A stretch of 64,000 nt of DNA. It comes from Rhodococcus sp. HNM0569. Lineage in GTDB: Bacteria > Actinomycetota > Actinomycetes > Mycobacteriales > Mycobacteriaceae. The notes beneath the pieces are model-generated. The model was not told the origin of the DNA, ran no database searches, and was given only the letters and a program-made list of their open reading frames with translations. Location of the stretch: NCBI RefSeq assembly GCF_012726205.1, contig NZ_JAASAE010000003.1, positions 310,001 through 374,000 of the forward strand, written 5' to 3'. Positions 8,076 through 17,192 of this stretch are shown here, piece by piece (position 1 is the first letter of the stretch; each line of letters begins with the position of its first letter). Made by a program: the position numbers and the translations under genes.

Positions 8076-9232
8076 CGGCCGCGCAACTTCTCGATCGCCG
8101 CGCGCCCGGCCTGGACGCGGTTGTCCGCGACGATGGAGTCGGCGTCGATCGCGGCGGCCACGCCCGCGACCTCGAGCGGAGTGTCGGCGGGCACCGACCG
8201 CTTGATCAAGGCGAGTGCGACGGGGCCGAGTTCGTGATGGTCGACGACTGTGCCGAGACGGCCGATCGTGCGGCCGCCCGCGCTGACGTCGGCGCCCGGT
8301 TCGGGCCGGGTGTCGGCGCTGCCGTCGAGGTGCAGCAGCACCAGATGCCGCGGCGGCTTGCCCAGGTTGTGTACGCGCGCGACGGTCTCCTGCCCGCGAT
8401 AGCAACCCTTGTCGAGGTGTACCGCGCCGTGCGCCTCCGCACCACCGATCCAATGCACCTCGTGCGGGATCGTGCGCTCGTCGGTGTCGAGGCCGATGCG
8501 CGGACGCAGCGCCACGGCGCGCAGCGCGTCGAACGCCCACGAGCCGGCGGGCGCGGCACCTGCCGCGGTGAGCCTGTCCCACCACTCACCGAGCGCGGCG
8601 CGTGGCACGAGCAGGTCGAAGGACGACGAGGTGGGCCACGGCATGCGGCGCACGAAACCACCGCCCGCGATCGCGACCGCGCGGTACGGCTCGGCGGGCA
8701 CGTCGAGCTCGAGCGCCGCGAGCACCGACGGCGCGTCGGGGCCGAGCAGGCTCAGCACCGCGAGGTCGTTGCCGTCCCGGGGGTCGACCTGCGACCAGAA
8801 CACCATCTTGCGCAGGAAGGACAGGAGATCGGGGCCCCGCCCCGCCTCGGTGTCGATCCACGTCGTGCCTTCGAGGTCGGTGAGCACGAAGTGGTGTTCG
8901 ACGCGGCCGTTGATGTCGAGGCTGAGGTTCTCGGCGCTCGCGCCGTCGGGCAGGTCCGTGACGTGCTGCGATGAGATGGTGTGCAACCAGCTCAGCCGCT
9001 CGGCGCCCGCCAGCGCGACGACGAACCGGTGCGATCGGTCGACGACCGCGGCGGATCGCTCGGCGGTGCGCTGCTCGCGGAGTGGATCGCCGTAGTGCCA
9101 CGCGACGCCCGCGTCGAGTGACTCGGCGGGTGCGGGGACGGCGTCGGGGCGAGACAGCAAGGGGCTTTGCGGCGCCTCGTCTCGGGGAAGCCCGCCCCGG
9201 GTGAGCTCTGACGAATCATGTGTGTCGGCCAC
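8072..9232 (-). CDS. ygfZ: Folate-binding YgfZ/GcvT-like protein
   Basis: A 386-residue GcvT-fold protein with the diagnostic motif DKGCYRGQETVARVHNLGK. YgfZ proteins use folate and a conserved cysteine in iron-sulfur cluster assembly or repair. The N-terminal segment of about 40 residues is variable and may be disordered. It is divergent from pabC with a 60-bp shared promoter region, so a folate theme spans both directions. First gene of its operon. Confidence 0.88.
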   Translation of the reverse strand: MADTHDSSELTRGGLPRDEAPQSPLLSRPDAVPAPAESLDAGVAWHYGDPLREQRTAERSAAVVDRSHRFVVALAGAERLSWLHTISSQHVTDLPDGASAENLSLDINGRVEHHFVLTDLEGTTWIDTEAGRGPDLLSFLRKMVFWSQVDPRDGNDLAVLSLLGPDAPSVLAALELDVPAEPYRAVAIAGGGFVRRMPWPTSSSFDLLVPRAALGEWWDRLTAAGAAPAGSWAFDALRAVALRPRIGLDTDERTIPHEVHWIGGAEAHGAVHLDKGCYRGQETVARVHNLGKPPRHLVLLHLDGSADTRPEPGADVSAGGRTIGRLGTVVDHHELGPVALALIKRSVPADTPLEVAGVAAAIDADSIVADNRVQAGRAAIEKLRGR

Positions 9233-9292
9233 GGCACCAGTCTAGTGACCGTCGCTCGGTTCGGGCCGCCCCGTCGCCTTAGGCTGATCGGC

Positions 9293-10165
9293 ATGGCTGA
9301 TCGAGTGCTGGTGACCCTTGACCACGAAGTGCACGACGCGGACGCCCCGTTCGTGTGTGCCGACGATCTCGGCCTGGTGCGCGGGGACGGCGCGTTCGAG
9401 ACCCTGCTCGTCCGGGGCGGACGCGCTCTGCAGGTCGACGCGCATCTCGCACGGCTCGCCGACTCCGCGCGCACATCGGGGCTGCAGGTCGGCGATCTCG
9501 ACGACTGGCGGCTCGCGATCGAACTCGCTGCCGAGGAGTGGGGATCGGGCGACGAAGGCGCGTTGCGGCTGGTGCTCACGCGAGGCCGCGAAAGCGGTGG
9601 TGATCCAACTGCGTTCGTGACGGTGGGGGCGGTGTCCGAGCGCGTGTTGCGCGTGCGGCAGGAAGGGGTCGCGGCGCTCACTCTCACCCGGGGGATCTCG
9701 GTGGATCTCGCATCGGTCGCGCCGTGGCAGTTGCTGGGCGCCAAGACGCTGTCGTACGCCACGAACATGGCGGCGATCCGGCATGCCGAGGCGAACGGCG
9801 CCGACGACGTCGTGTTCGTCAGCAGTGAGGGTTTCGTGCTCGAGGGCCCGCGTTCGACCGTCGTGATCGCGCGCGACGACACGTTCGTGACGCCTCCTGT
9901 GTCCCAGGGCATCCTGTCCGGCACGACCCAGCGTGCACTGTTCGACGTCGCGACGGCCCGCGGGATCACGTGCGAATACGCCGCATTGCGGCCCGCGGAT
10001 CTGATCACGGCCGACGGCGTGTGGCTCGTGTCGAGTATCACGCTCGCGGCGCGGGTGCGCGAACTCGACGGACTCGCGCTGCGCGAGCCCGACATCGCCG
10101 CCGATTTCGCCGAGCTGATCGACGCGGCGGTCGAGGGCGAGGGGGCTGCCGCGCAGCCCTCTTGA
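9293..10165 (+). CDS. pabC: Aminodeoxychorismate lyase (class IV PLP enzyme)
   Basis: A 290-residue fold-type IV PLP enzyme. Motifs include RGDGAFETLLV, the PLP lysine in LLGAKTLSYATNM (Lys151) and EGPRSTVVI before SGTTQRAL. M. tuberculosis Rv0812, in the same neighbourhood, is an aminodeoxychorismate lyase, so PabC in p-aminobenzoate/folate synthesis is the best call. Branched-chain or D-amino acid aminotransferase is the alternative within this fold. ATG at 9293 is preferred because the frame upstream is unlike the family. Confidence 0.85.
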   Translation: MADRVLVTLDHEVHDADAPFVCADDLGLVRGDGAFETLLVRGGRALQVDAHLARLADSARTSGLQVGDLDDWRLAIELAAEEWGSGDEGALRLVLTRGRESGGDPTAFVTVGAVSERVLRVRQEGVAALTLTRGISVDLASVAPWQLLGAKTLSYATNMAAIRHAEANGADDVVFVSSEGFVLEGPRSTVVIARDDTFVTPPVSQGILSGTTQRALFDVATARGITCEYAALRPADLITADGVWLVSSITLAARVRELDGLALREPDIAADFAELIDAAVEGEGAAAQPS

Positions 10166-10190
10166 CACATCTACTACATTCCGTAGTAAC
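10162..10190 (+). promoter_or_regulatory. cydABDC promoter with BlaI/MecI-like dyad operator
   Basis: A consensus TTGACA (10162-10167) is followed after 16 bp by TAGTAA (10184-10189). Between and over the -10 lies a perfect dyad TACTAC-ATTCC-GTAGTA (10172-10188). A repressor bound there would block RNA polymerase. The pattern resembles operators of BlaI/MecI/CopY winged-helix repressors. Promoter and dyad are seen; the regulator is inferred. Confidence 0.7.
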
Positions 10191-10313
10191 AAAGCGGAAC
10201 CGTGGCAATCGGCCACGCCGAACAGAGTGTCGGCAGTAGCTTTGTGCGGAAGAGCGAGCGCACGCCCACGTCTCGCTCCCGGCCTGTAGCGCGGGCGCAC
10301 CTACGGAGTGACC

Positions 10314-11813
10314 ATGGATGCTTTGGATGTCGCGAGGTGGCAGTTCGGCATCACGACCGTCTACCACTTCATCTTCGTCCCGTTGACGATCGGTCTCGCA
10401 CCGATGATCGCGATCATGCAGACCATGTGGGTCGCGACGAAGAAGGACCACTGGTACCGGCTCACCAAGTTCTTCGGCAAGTTCTTCCTCATCAACTTCG
10501 CGCTCGGCGTCGCCACCGGCATCGTGCAGGAGTTCCAGTTCGGCATGAACTGGAGCGAGTACTCGCGCTTCGTCGGCGACATCTTCGGTGCGCCACTGGC
10601 TCTCGAAGGTCTCGTCGCCTTCTTCCTCGAATCGACCTTCATCGGTCTGTGGATCTTCGGTTGGGGACGACTGCCGAAAGCGGTTCACCTCGCGACGATC
10701 TGGCTCGCCGCGATCGGTGTGAACGCGTCGGCGTACTTCATCATCGTCGCGAACTCGTTCATGCAGCATCCCGTCGGAGCCGACTTCAACCCGGAAACCG
10801 GGCGGGCCGAGTTGCAGAGCATCTGGACCCTTCTCACCAACAGCACGGCGCTCGCGGCCTTCCCGCACGTGCTCGCGGGCGCCTTCCTCACGGCGGGCAC
10901 CTTCGTCGCAGGCATCGGCGGTTGGTGGATGGTGCGGAACATGCGGCGTGCCAGGGCCGCCGACACGTCACCCGCCGACGCCGAGCTCGCCGAGACCCAG
11001 GCGCGCACCGTGTTCCGGCCGGGCACCCGGCTCGGTCTGCTCGTGATGATCGTGTCCGGTGTCGCGGTGATCGTCACCGGTGACATCCAGGGCAAGCTCA
11101 TGTTCGAGCAGCAGCCGATGAAGATGGCGTCCGCGGAATCGCTGTGTCACACCGAGGTCGACCCCGACTTCTCGATCCTGACGGTGGGCACGCACAACAA
11201 CTGCGACGGTGTCACGCACGTCCTCGAAGTGCCGTACGTACTGCCGTACCTCGCGGAAGGCCGGTTCACCGACGTCGAACTCGCGGGCGTCGAAGACCTC
11301 CAGGCGCAGTACGAGCAGCAGTTCGGGCCGGGAAACTACCGCCCCAACCTGTTCGTCACGTACTGGTCGTTCCGCGCGATGATCGGTCTCGCGGCCGGGT
11401 CGCTCGCCCTCGCGCTCGCCGGACTGTGGGTCACTCGCAAGGGCCGTGTGCCCGACCAGAAGTGGTTCGGCAGGCTCGCGATCCTCGCGATCCCCTTCCC
11501 GTTCCTCGCCAACAGCGCCGGCTGGATCTTCACCGAGATGGGCCGCCAACCCTGGGTCGTGCACCCCAACCCCACCGGCGTCGACCTCGTGCGGCTGACC
11601 GTCGACATGGGTGTGTCCGACCACTCGGCGTGGACCGTGTGGGTATCGCTGATCACGTTCACCGTGCTCTACGGCGCGTTGTTCGTGGTGTGGTACTACC
11701 TGATCCGCCGATACGCACGCGAAGGCCTGCTGGCATCCGACGAACCACCGAGCAGTGACGAGACACCGCCGGACGACTCCGGCGACTCGAAGCCGTTGTC
11801 GTTCGCCTACTAG
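10314..11813 (+). CDS. cydA: Cytochrome bd ubiquinol/menaquinol oxidase subunit I
   Basis: A 499-residue membrane subunit carrying hemes b558, b595 and d. The N-terminus DALDVARWQFGITTVYHF holds the expected heme histidine (His18). GRQPW, the signature of subunit I, is present in EMGRQPWVVHP, and the quinol loop lies before it. The ATG at 10314 sits 5 bp after a GGAG; a GTG at 10308 is a possible alternative. First of four genes cydA-B-D-C. It gives a high-affinity oxygen-reducing, non-pumping branch of respiration. Confidence 0.95.
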   Translation: MDALDVARWQFGITTVYHFIFVPLTIGLAPMIAIMQTMWVATKKDHWYRLTKFFGKFFLINFALGVATGIVQEFQFGMNWSEYSRFVGDIFGAPLALEGLVAFFLESTFIGLWIFGWGRLPKAVHLATIWLAAIGVNASAYFIIVANSFMQHPVGADFNPETGRAELQSIWTLLTNSTALAAFPHVLAGAFLTAGTFVAGIGGWWMVRNMRRARAADTSPADAELAETQARTVFRPGTRLGLLVMIVSGVAVIVTGDIQGKLMFEQQPMKMASAESLCHTEVDPDFSILTVGTHNNCDGVTHVLEVPYVLPYLAEGRFTDVELAGVEDLQAQYEQQFGPGNYRPNLFVTYWSFRAMIGLAAGSLALALAGLWVTRKGRVPDQKWFGRLAILAIPFPFLANSAGWIFTEMGRQPWVVHPNPTGVDLVRLTVDMGVSDHSAWTVWVSLITFTVLYGALFVVWYYLIRRYAREGLLASDEPPSSDETPPDDSGDSKPLSFAY

Positions 11814-11822
11814 GAGACGGTC

Positions 11823-12860
11823 ATGGGACTCCCCGAATTCTGGTTCATTCTCATCGCCGTCCTGTTCACCGGGTACTTCGTGCTCGAGGGCTTCGACTTC
11901 GGCGTCGGCATGCTCATGCCGATCATCGGCAAGCGCTCGCGGCCCGACGGCGAGGTACGCAGACGCGTCGTCCTCAACACGATCGGCCCGGTATGGGACG
12001 GCAACGAGGTGTGGCTCATCACCGCGGGCGGCGCACTGTTCGCGGCCTTCCCCGAGTGGTACGCGACCTTGTTCTCGGGCTTCTACCTGCCACTGCTGAT
12101 CATCCTCGTCGCACTCATCCTGCGGATCTGCGCGATCGAATGGCGCGGCAAGATCGACGATCCCGCATGGCGCAGACGCGCCGACTGGGGCATCGTGATC
12201 GGCTCGTGGGTCCCGGCGTTCCTGTGGGGCGTCGCCTTCGCGAACATCGTGCGCGGCGTCGAGATCAACGAGGACAAGCAGGTGCTCTCTCCGCTGTGGG
12301 ATCTGCTCAATCCCTACGCGCTGCTGGGCGGCCTCACCACGACGCTCGCGTTCGCGCTGCACGGGGCCGTGTTCCTCGCGCTCAAGACCGCGGGCGAGGT
12401 GCGCACCGATGCGGTGTCGTGGGCGCGGCGTCTCGCGATCCCCACGCTCGTCGTCGCCGCGGTGTTCGTGCTGTGGACGCAGTTCGCGCACGGCAGCGGA
12501 TGGACGTGGGTGCCGCTCGTACTCGCGGCCGTCGCACTCGTCGGCGTCGTCGCGCTCGTGCGGATCGACAGTGAAGGTTGGGCTTTCGTGCTCACCACGA
12601 TCGCGATCATCGGCACCGTCGTCCTGCTGTTCGGGTCGTTGTTCCCCGACGTCATGCCGTCGACGCTCGATCCCGCGTTCAGTCTCACCGTCGACAATGC
12701 GTCGTCGAGTCACTACACGCTCGTCGTCATGACGTGGGCCGCGGTGCTGATCACCCCGGTGGTGCTGATCTACCAGGGCTGGACGTACTGGGTGTTCCGC
12801 CAACGCATCTCGACCGAGCAGATTCCGCCGTCGGTGGGTCTGCAGATCCAGCGCAAGTGA
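11823..12860 (+). CDS. cydB: Cytochrome bd oxidase subunit II
   Basis: A 345-residue membrane protein with the CydB opening FWFILIAVLFTGYFVLEGFD and the conserved GPVWDGNEVWLITAGGA block. About eight or nine hydrophobic helices are visible. It follows cydA by 9 bp after a GGAGACGGTC site and overlaps cydD by 4 bp (GTGA). It completes the CydAB heterodimer. Confidence 0.95.
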   Translation: MGLPEFWFILIAVLFTGYFVLEGFDFGVGMLMPIIGKRSRPDGEVRRRVVLNTIGPVWDGNEVWLITAGGALFAAFPEWYATLFSGFYLPLLIILVALILRICAIEWRGKIDDPAWRRRADWGIVIGSWVPAFLWGVAFANIVRGVEINEDKQVLSPLWDLLNPYALLGGLTTTLAFALHGAVFLALKTAGEVRTDAVSWARRLAIPTLVVAAVFVLWTQFAHGSGWTWVPLVLAAVALVGVVALVRIDSEGWAFVLTTIAIIGTVVLLFGSLFPDVMPSTLDPAFSLTVDNASSSHYTLVVMTWAAVLITPVVLIYQGWTYWVFRQRISTEQIPPSVGLQIQRK

Positions 12861-14551
12861 GTACGGCCGCAGCCACCGAGCCCGCGCGCGAGCGCGCCCG
12901 CGGCCCGGTGGACCCGCGGCTGTGGCGGTACTCCGCCTCCGTGCGCGGCTATCTCGTGTCCACGACGGTCTTCGCACTCGTCGACGTGCTCGCGATCGTC
13001 GCAATCGCACTGTCGGTCGGGCGCGTGCTCGCGGGCGTCATCACGACGCGCGAGGTGGCGCTCTCGCACTGGTCGGGCGAACTGACGGTGCTCGCGATCG
13101 CGATCGCGGTACGGGTCGCCGCGTCGTGGCTGCAGACGCGGTACGCGGACCGTGCGGCCGGGAGGGTCGTCGCCGAACTGAAGGGTGAAGTGCTCGCCGC
13201 GGCGACCAGGATGCCGCCGCGGGAGCTCGACGCGCGCCGCGACGACATCGCGACCGTCACGACCCGCGGCCTCGACGCCCTCGCGCCGTACCTGACCGGT
13301 TACCTGCCCGCGCTCGTCGCGGCCTGCACCCTCACCCCGATCACGTGGGCGGTGATCGCGTGGCAGGACATGACGTCCGCGATCGTCGTGGCGATCACGG
13401 TGCCGCTGATCCCGGTGTTCATGATCCTCATCGGCATGCTCACGAAGGGCCGGTCGCAGCGCACGCTCGCCGCGATGACGACACTGTCGTCACAACTGCT
13501 CGACCTGCTCGCGGGGTTGCCGACGTTGCGTGCGCTCGGCCGCGAGCGCGGCCCCGAAGGCCGCGTGCGCGCGCTCGGCGACGAACACCGCCGGACCACG
13601 ATGTCGGCCCTGCGCGTCGCCTTCCTGTCGTCGATGGTGCTGGAGCTGCTCGCGACACTGAGCGTCGCGCTCGTCGCGGTCGGCATCGGGCTGCGGCTGG
13701 TGTTCGGCAACATGGAACTCGAACCCGGCATCGTCGCGCTGATCCTCGCGCCCGAGGTGTACCTGCCGCTGCGCATGGTGGGCCAACGGTTCCACGCCGC
13801 CGAGGACGGTCTTGCCGCCGCGGGCCGCGCGTTCGCCGTTGTCGACGCCGCGCCGCCCGCGTCGGCGGCCGGTGGCATCCGCACACCCCCGGAACGGCCC
13901 GCGTCGATCGTCGTCGACGGCGTGTCGGTCGCCGCGCGCCGCGGCGACGCACCCGCAAATTTCTCCGCGACCTTCGAACCCGGGACGCTCACCGTCCTCA
14001 CCGGTCCCAACGGCGCGGGCAAGTCGACCCTCTTGCAGGTCGTGCTCGGCCTCACCGAGCCGGACTCGGGTTCGGTGTCGATCGGGGGCGTGCCCGTCGG
14101 TGTACTGGACCTCGACGCGTGGTGGTCGTGTGTCGCGTGGCTGCCGCAGCATCCCGTGCTCGTGCCGGGCACCGTGCGTGCCAACCTCGATCTCGCCGGG
14201 CCCGTGCACGACACCGCGCGCGTGTGTCGCGAGACCGGTTTCGACGCCGTCGTCGACGAACTACCGAACGGGTGGGACACCATGGTCGGCACCGGCGGTG
14301 TCGGCCTCTCGCTCGGCCAACGGCAGCGGCTCGCGCTCACCCGGACGCTCGCGTCCGACCGCCCGGTGCTGTTGCTCGACGAACCCACCGCGCACCTCGA
14401 CGCGGCGGCCGAGCGCACCGTCCTGAACTCGCTGCAGGCACTCGCGGCCGAAGGCCGCACCGTGATCGTCGTGGGGCACCGCCGGTCGGTGCTCGCCGTG
14501 GCCGACCGCATCGTCGAAGTCCACGCGGAGGTCGCGCATGCGCACCGCTGA
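12857..14551 (+). CDS. cydD: Cytochrome bd biogenesis ABC exporter subunit CydD
   Basis: A 564-residue ABC exporter half: six-helix transmembrane domain (residues about 25-310) followed by an ATPase domain. Walker A is GPNGAGKST, the signature is LSLGQRQRLAL and Walker B is VLLLDEPT. CydDC exports glutathione/cysteine or handles heme in E. coli and is needed for assembly of the bd oxidase. The GTG start at 12857 overlaps the cydB stop. Confidence 0.93.
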   Translation: MSTAAATEPARERARGPVDPRLWRYSASVRGYLVSTTVFALVDVLAIVAIALSVGRVLAGVITTREVALSHWSGELTVLAIAIAVRVAASWLQTRYADRAAGRVVAELKGEVLAAATRMPPRELDARRDDIATVTTRGLDALAPYLTGYLPALVAACTLTPITWAVIAWQDMTSAIVVAITVPLIPVFMILIGMLTKGRSQRTLAAMTTLSSQLLDLLAGLPTLRALGRERGPEGRVRALGDEHRRTTMSALRVAFLSSMVLELLATLSVALVAVGIGLRLVFGNMELEPGIVALILAPEVYLPLRMVGQRFHAAEDGLAAAGRAFAVVDAAPPASAAGGIRTPPERPASIVVDGVSVAARRGDAPANFSATFEPGTLTVLTGPNGAGKSTLLQVVLGLTEPDSGSVSIGGVPVGVLDLDAWWSCVAWLPQHPVLVPGTVRANLDLAGPVHDTARVCRETGFDAVVDELPNGWDTMVGTGGVGLSLGQRQRLALTRTLASDRPVLLLDEPTAHLDAAAERTVLNSLQALAAEGRTVIVVGHRRSVLAVADRIVEVHAEVAHAHR

Positions 14552-16220
14552 CCCGCTCGTTCGCGCGCTCGGCCTCCTCGAACTCGACGCGTGGCGCGTC
14601 ACGCGGTCGATCCTGGCCGGCATCGCGACGCTCGGCAGCGCGCTCGCGCTCGCCGCGCTGTCGGCATGGCTCATCACCCGGGCGTGGCAGATGCCGCCGG
14701 TGCTCGACCTGACCGTCGCGGTCGTGGCGGTCCGCGCGCTCGGCATCTCACGGGGCCTGTTCCGCTATCTCGAACGTCTCAGTACCCACGACACCGCGCT
14801 GCGCGGTACGACGGCGGCGCGCGCAGGCCTGTACCGGCGACTCGCGGAGGGCGAGCCCTCGGCGGCGGCCGGGCTGCGCCGCGGCGACCTGCTCGCGCGC
14901 ACGGGTGCCGACGTCGACACGATCGGCGACGTCATCGTCAAAGCGCTCGTCCCCATCGCGGTCGCCGTCGTGCTCGCGCTCGCCGCGGTGGGCGTGCTCG
15001 CCGTCATCTCGCCCGCCGCGGCCGCCGTCCTCGCGCTCGCGCTCGTCGCATCCGGCGTCGCCGCGCCCATGATGTCCGCGCGCGCCGCGCGCACGGCCGA
15101 GGAGCGGACGGTCGGGTCGCGTGCCCGGTACGCCGACGCCGCGGTCACCGCACTCGATCACGCAGCAGAACTGCGCGTCACGGGACATCTCGACGCGGCA
15201 CTCGGACGCGCGAGCGCAGCCGAACGTGCGGCGTGCGACGCACGCGACCGCAGCGCGGTGCCGAATGCGTTCGCCGCCGCCGCGACACCACTCGCGATCG
15301 GCGCGAGTGTCCTCGCGTCGCTCGTGATCGGCACGGCGCTCTACGGATCGACCGACATGAGCCCGATGGCGCTCGGCATCCTCGTGCTGCTGCCGTTGTC
15401 GGCATTCGAGGCGACGGCGCCGCTGCCGGACGCAGCGAAAGCCCTCGGGCACGCACGCAGCGCCGCGAGACGTGTCGTGAACCTGCTCGACGCCGCGGGA
15501 GACGCCGAGCCGACCGGCGGTGCGGCGTGGGACGGCACGGGCGTGGTGCGGGCCGACGCGGTGCGCTGCGGCTGGCCCGGCGGCCGCGTCACCCCGCCGA
15601 TCGACCTCGACCTCGGGCCCGGCGCGCGCATCGCGGTCGTCGGACCGAGCGGGGTCGGCAAGACGACCCTGCTCATGACGCTTGCCGGGCTGCTGCCGCC
15701 GGTGTCCGGCACGGTGACCGTGGACGGTGTAGACGAAGCGTCGATCGCGCCCGGCGATCTGCGCAGGCACCTCCAGTTCTTCGCCGAAGACGCGCACGTG
15801 TTCGACACCTCGGTGCTCGAGAACCTGCGGGTCGTGCGCGGCGACGTCGGCGAAGCGGAGGCGCGCGACGCGCTGCACCGAGTCGGCCTCGCCGAGTGGC
15901 TGGACGACCTGCCCGACGACCTCGACACGCGCCTCGGTGGGGGGATGCGCGCCGTGTCCGGCGGTCAGCGTCGTCGGTTGCTGCTCGCGCGGGCGCTGCT
16001 CTCGCCCGCACCGATCCTGCTGCTCGACGAGCCCACCGAACACCTCGACGCGGCCGCGGGCGCCGAGCTGCTGCGGGCCCTGTTGTCGCGCGGTGGCGGA
16101 CTGGTCGACGAGGCGCGCACGGTGGTCGTCGTGACGCATCAGCTGCCCACCGGTACCGACGCCGACGTCGTTCTCACCCTCGACGGGAAGGCGACGGAAA
16201 ATACGTTGCCTGCCCCGTGA
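14538..16220 (+). CDS. cydC: Cytochrome bd biogenesis ABC exporter subunit CydC
   Basis: A 560-residue partner of CydD with its own transmembrane domain and ATPase (Walker A GPSGVGKTT, signature VSGGQRRRLL, Walker B ILLLDEPTEHLD). It overlaps cydD by 14 bp. The two form a heterodimeric exporter. The operon ends here; a separate promoter overlaps the cydC stop. Confidence 0.93.
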   Translation: MRTADPLVRALGLLELDAWRVTRSILAGIATLGSALALAALSAWLITRAWQMPPVLDLTVAVVAVRALGISRGLFRYLERLSTHDTALRGTTAARAGLYRRLAEGEPSAAAGLRRGDLLARTGADVDTIGDVIVKALVPIAVAVVLALAAVGVLAVISPAAAAVLALALVASGVAAPMMSARAARTAEERTVGSRARYADAAVTALDHAAELRVTGHLDAALGRASAAERAACDARDRSAVPNAFAAAATPLAIGASVLASLVIGTALYGSTDMSPMALGILVLLPLSAFEATAPLPDAAKALGHARSAARRVVNLLDAAGDAEPTGGAAWDGTGVVRADAVRCGWPGGRVTPPIDLDLGPGARIAVVGPSGVGKTTLLMTLAGLLPPVSGTVTVDGVDEASIAPGDLRRHLQFFAEDAHVFDTSVLENLRVVRGDVGEAEARDALHRVGLAEWLDDLPDDLDTRLGGGMRAVSGGQRRRLLLARALLSPAPILLLDEPTEHLDAAAGAELLRALLSRGGGLVDEARTVVVVTHQLPTGTDADVVLTLDGKATENTLPAP

Positions 16221-16234
16221 GCCGCGAGTACGTT
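16206..16234 (+). promoter_or_regulatory. Promoter of the sORF/structured RNA downstream of cydC
   Basis: TTGCCT (16206-16211) and TACGTT (16229-16234) are separated by exactly 17 bp and overlap the cydC stop codon. Transcription would begin near 16241, 27 bp before the 12-codon sORF. A short GTAC/GTAC dyad surrounds the -10. This is inferred from sequence. Confidence 0.5.
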
Positions 16235-16240
16235 CGGGCG

Positions 16241-16475
16241 TACACGAGGAAGGAGGTGGTCCGAGACATGAATGACTGTTGGACACGTGAGGTGGCTGCC
16301 AGCTAGCCGCAAACTCCGACGGTGGTCCACCGTCGTGTAGTCACGCCGAGGGTTCACCCACCGCGCATGCGGCCGGCGAATCCCAGGCAGCTACCCGGCC
16401 CCCGAGCCCCCGGTCAGTCCAGACCGGGTTCGCGTCCCCTGCGGGATGTGGAACGGCTCGGGGGCTGTCCCATGT
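16241..16475 (+). ncRNA. Candidate structured small RNA
   Basis: Downstream of its own promoter the sequence folds into several strong elements: an 8-bp hairpin (16317-16324/16328-16335), an 11-bp long-range stem GCCCCCGAGCC/GGCTCGGGGGC (16398-16408/16455-16465), and inside it a 7-bp hairpin CCCGGTC/GACCGGG (16409-16428). It begins with a 12-codon sORF and ends 25 bp before the convergent nitrobindin stop. I cannot match it to a named RNA family. It could be a small regulatory RNA, a leader of a lost gene or a complex terminator. Confidence 0.45.
16268..16306 (+). CDS. 12-residue sORF with near-ideal ribosome site
   Basis: ATG at 16268 is preceded by AGGAAGGAGGTGG, one of the best Shine-Dalgarno matches in the window. 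It encodes MNDCWTREVAAS and stops at TAG. Such a strong site on so short a frame is unlikely by chance. The Cys-Trp pair could sense those amino acids, but no biosynthetic gene follows on this strand. The peptide itself may be functional, or its translation may shape the RNA behind it. Confidence 0.5.
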   Translation: MNDCWTREVAAS

Positions 16476-16499
16476 CCGGAGGCGTGTCGATCTGCCTGA

Positions 16500-17192
16500 T
16501 CAGCCGATGTAGCGCTGCAGCCGCGCGGACGCGCGCGGCGCGAGTTCGCCGTCGGCGAGCACGCGTTCTTCGACGTACGCGAGATCGCCGCCCTCGACGA
16601 TGCCGTACAGCCGCTTCGCACCGCCCACGAGCGCACCGGACGTGCTGCGGATGACGACATCGGTGGCGAGTTCCCACGACGACTGCGTGCGGGCCTCGCC
16701 GTAGTACAGCTCGACGACGCCCGAGCTGTGCGCGAGCAGCAACTCGATCACCTCGTCGTTCTCGGCGCCCGCGGTGGAATCGCCGCTGACCCGCCAGTAG
16801 CCGGTCTCGCGGAGGTCTTCGCGGCCGGCTTTGCCCTCGTCGTCGAGAACCCACGACTCGGAGTTCCACGCGAGGTAGTCGCCACCATTGTGCGAGACCA
16901 CGATCTGCTGTCCGAAGCGGTAGTCGCCGAGTTCGGGGTCGTGCCCTTCGCCTTCGCCGCGCCACACACCGACGAGCGGCAGCACGGCGAGCAGGGCATG
17001 GTCGAGATCCGGCCCCTCGCGGAGGTTTGCGGTGTCGGCAGCGAGCGGCAGGCCGGGCAACGACGGGATGTTGCGGCCCGCGGTTTCCTTCGCGCGCTCG
17101 GCGGCATTCGCGACCGCGGCATCGCCGCTACCCCGGACGACCCGCTGTTCGTCCGGTGCGTTCTCGGCCCCGGTGTTCTCCCCCGACGTCAC
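16500..17192 (-). CDS. Nitrobindin-family heme-binding beta-barrel protein (Rv0813c-like)
   Basis: A 230-residue protein. The first 75 residues are low-complexity (Glu/Ala-rich), followed by a fatty-acid-binding-like barrel that starts [16 protein letters not shown], the GxWxGxG nitrobindin motif. Family members bind ferric heme and isomerise peroxynitrite to nitrate. It is placed as Rv0813c is, between pabC and sseC in mycobacteria. The GTG start at 17192 overlaps the stop of a 32-codon membrane microprotein by 4 bp, so translation is probably coupled. Confidence 0.82.
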   Translation of the reverse strand: MTSGENTGAENAPDEQRVVRGSGDAAVANAAERAKETAGRNIPSLPGLPLAADTANLREGPDLDHALLAVLPLVGVWRGEGEGHDPELGDYRFGQQIVVSHNGGDYLAWNSESWVLDDEGKAGREDLRETGYWRVSGDSTAGAENDEVIELLLAHSSGVVELYYGEARTQSSWELATDVVIRSTSGALVGGAKRLYGIVEGGDLAYVEERVLADGELAPRASARLQRYIG

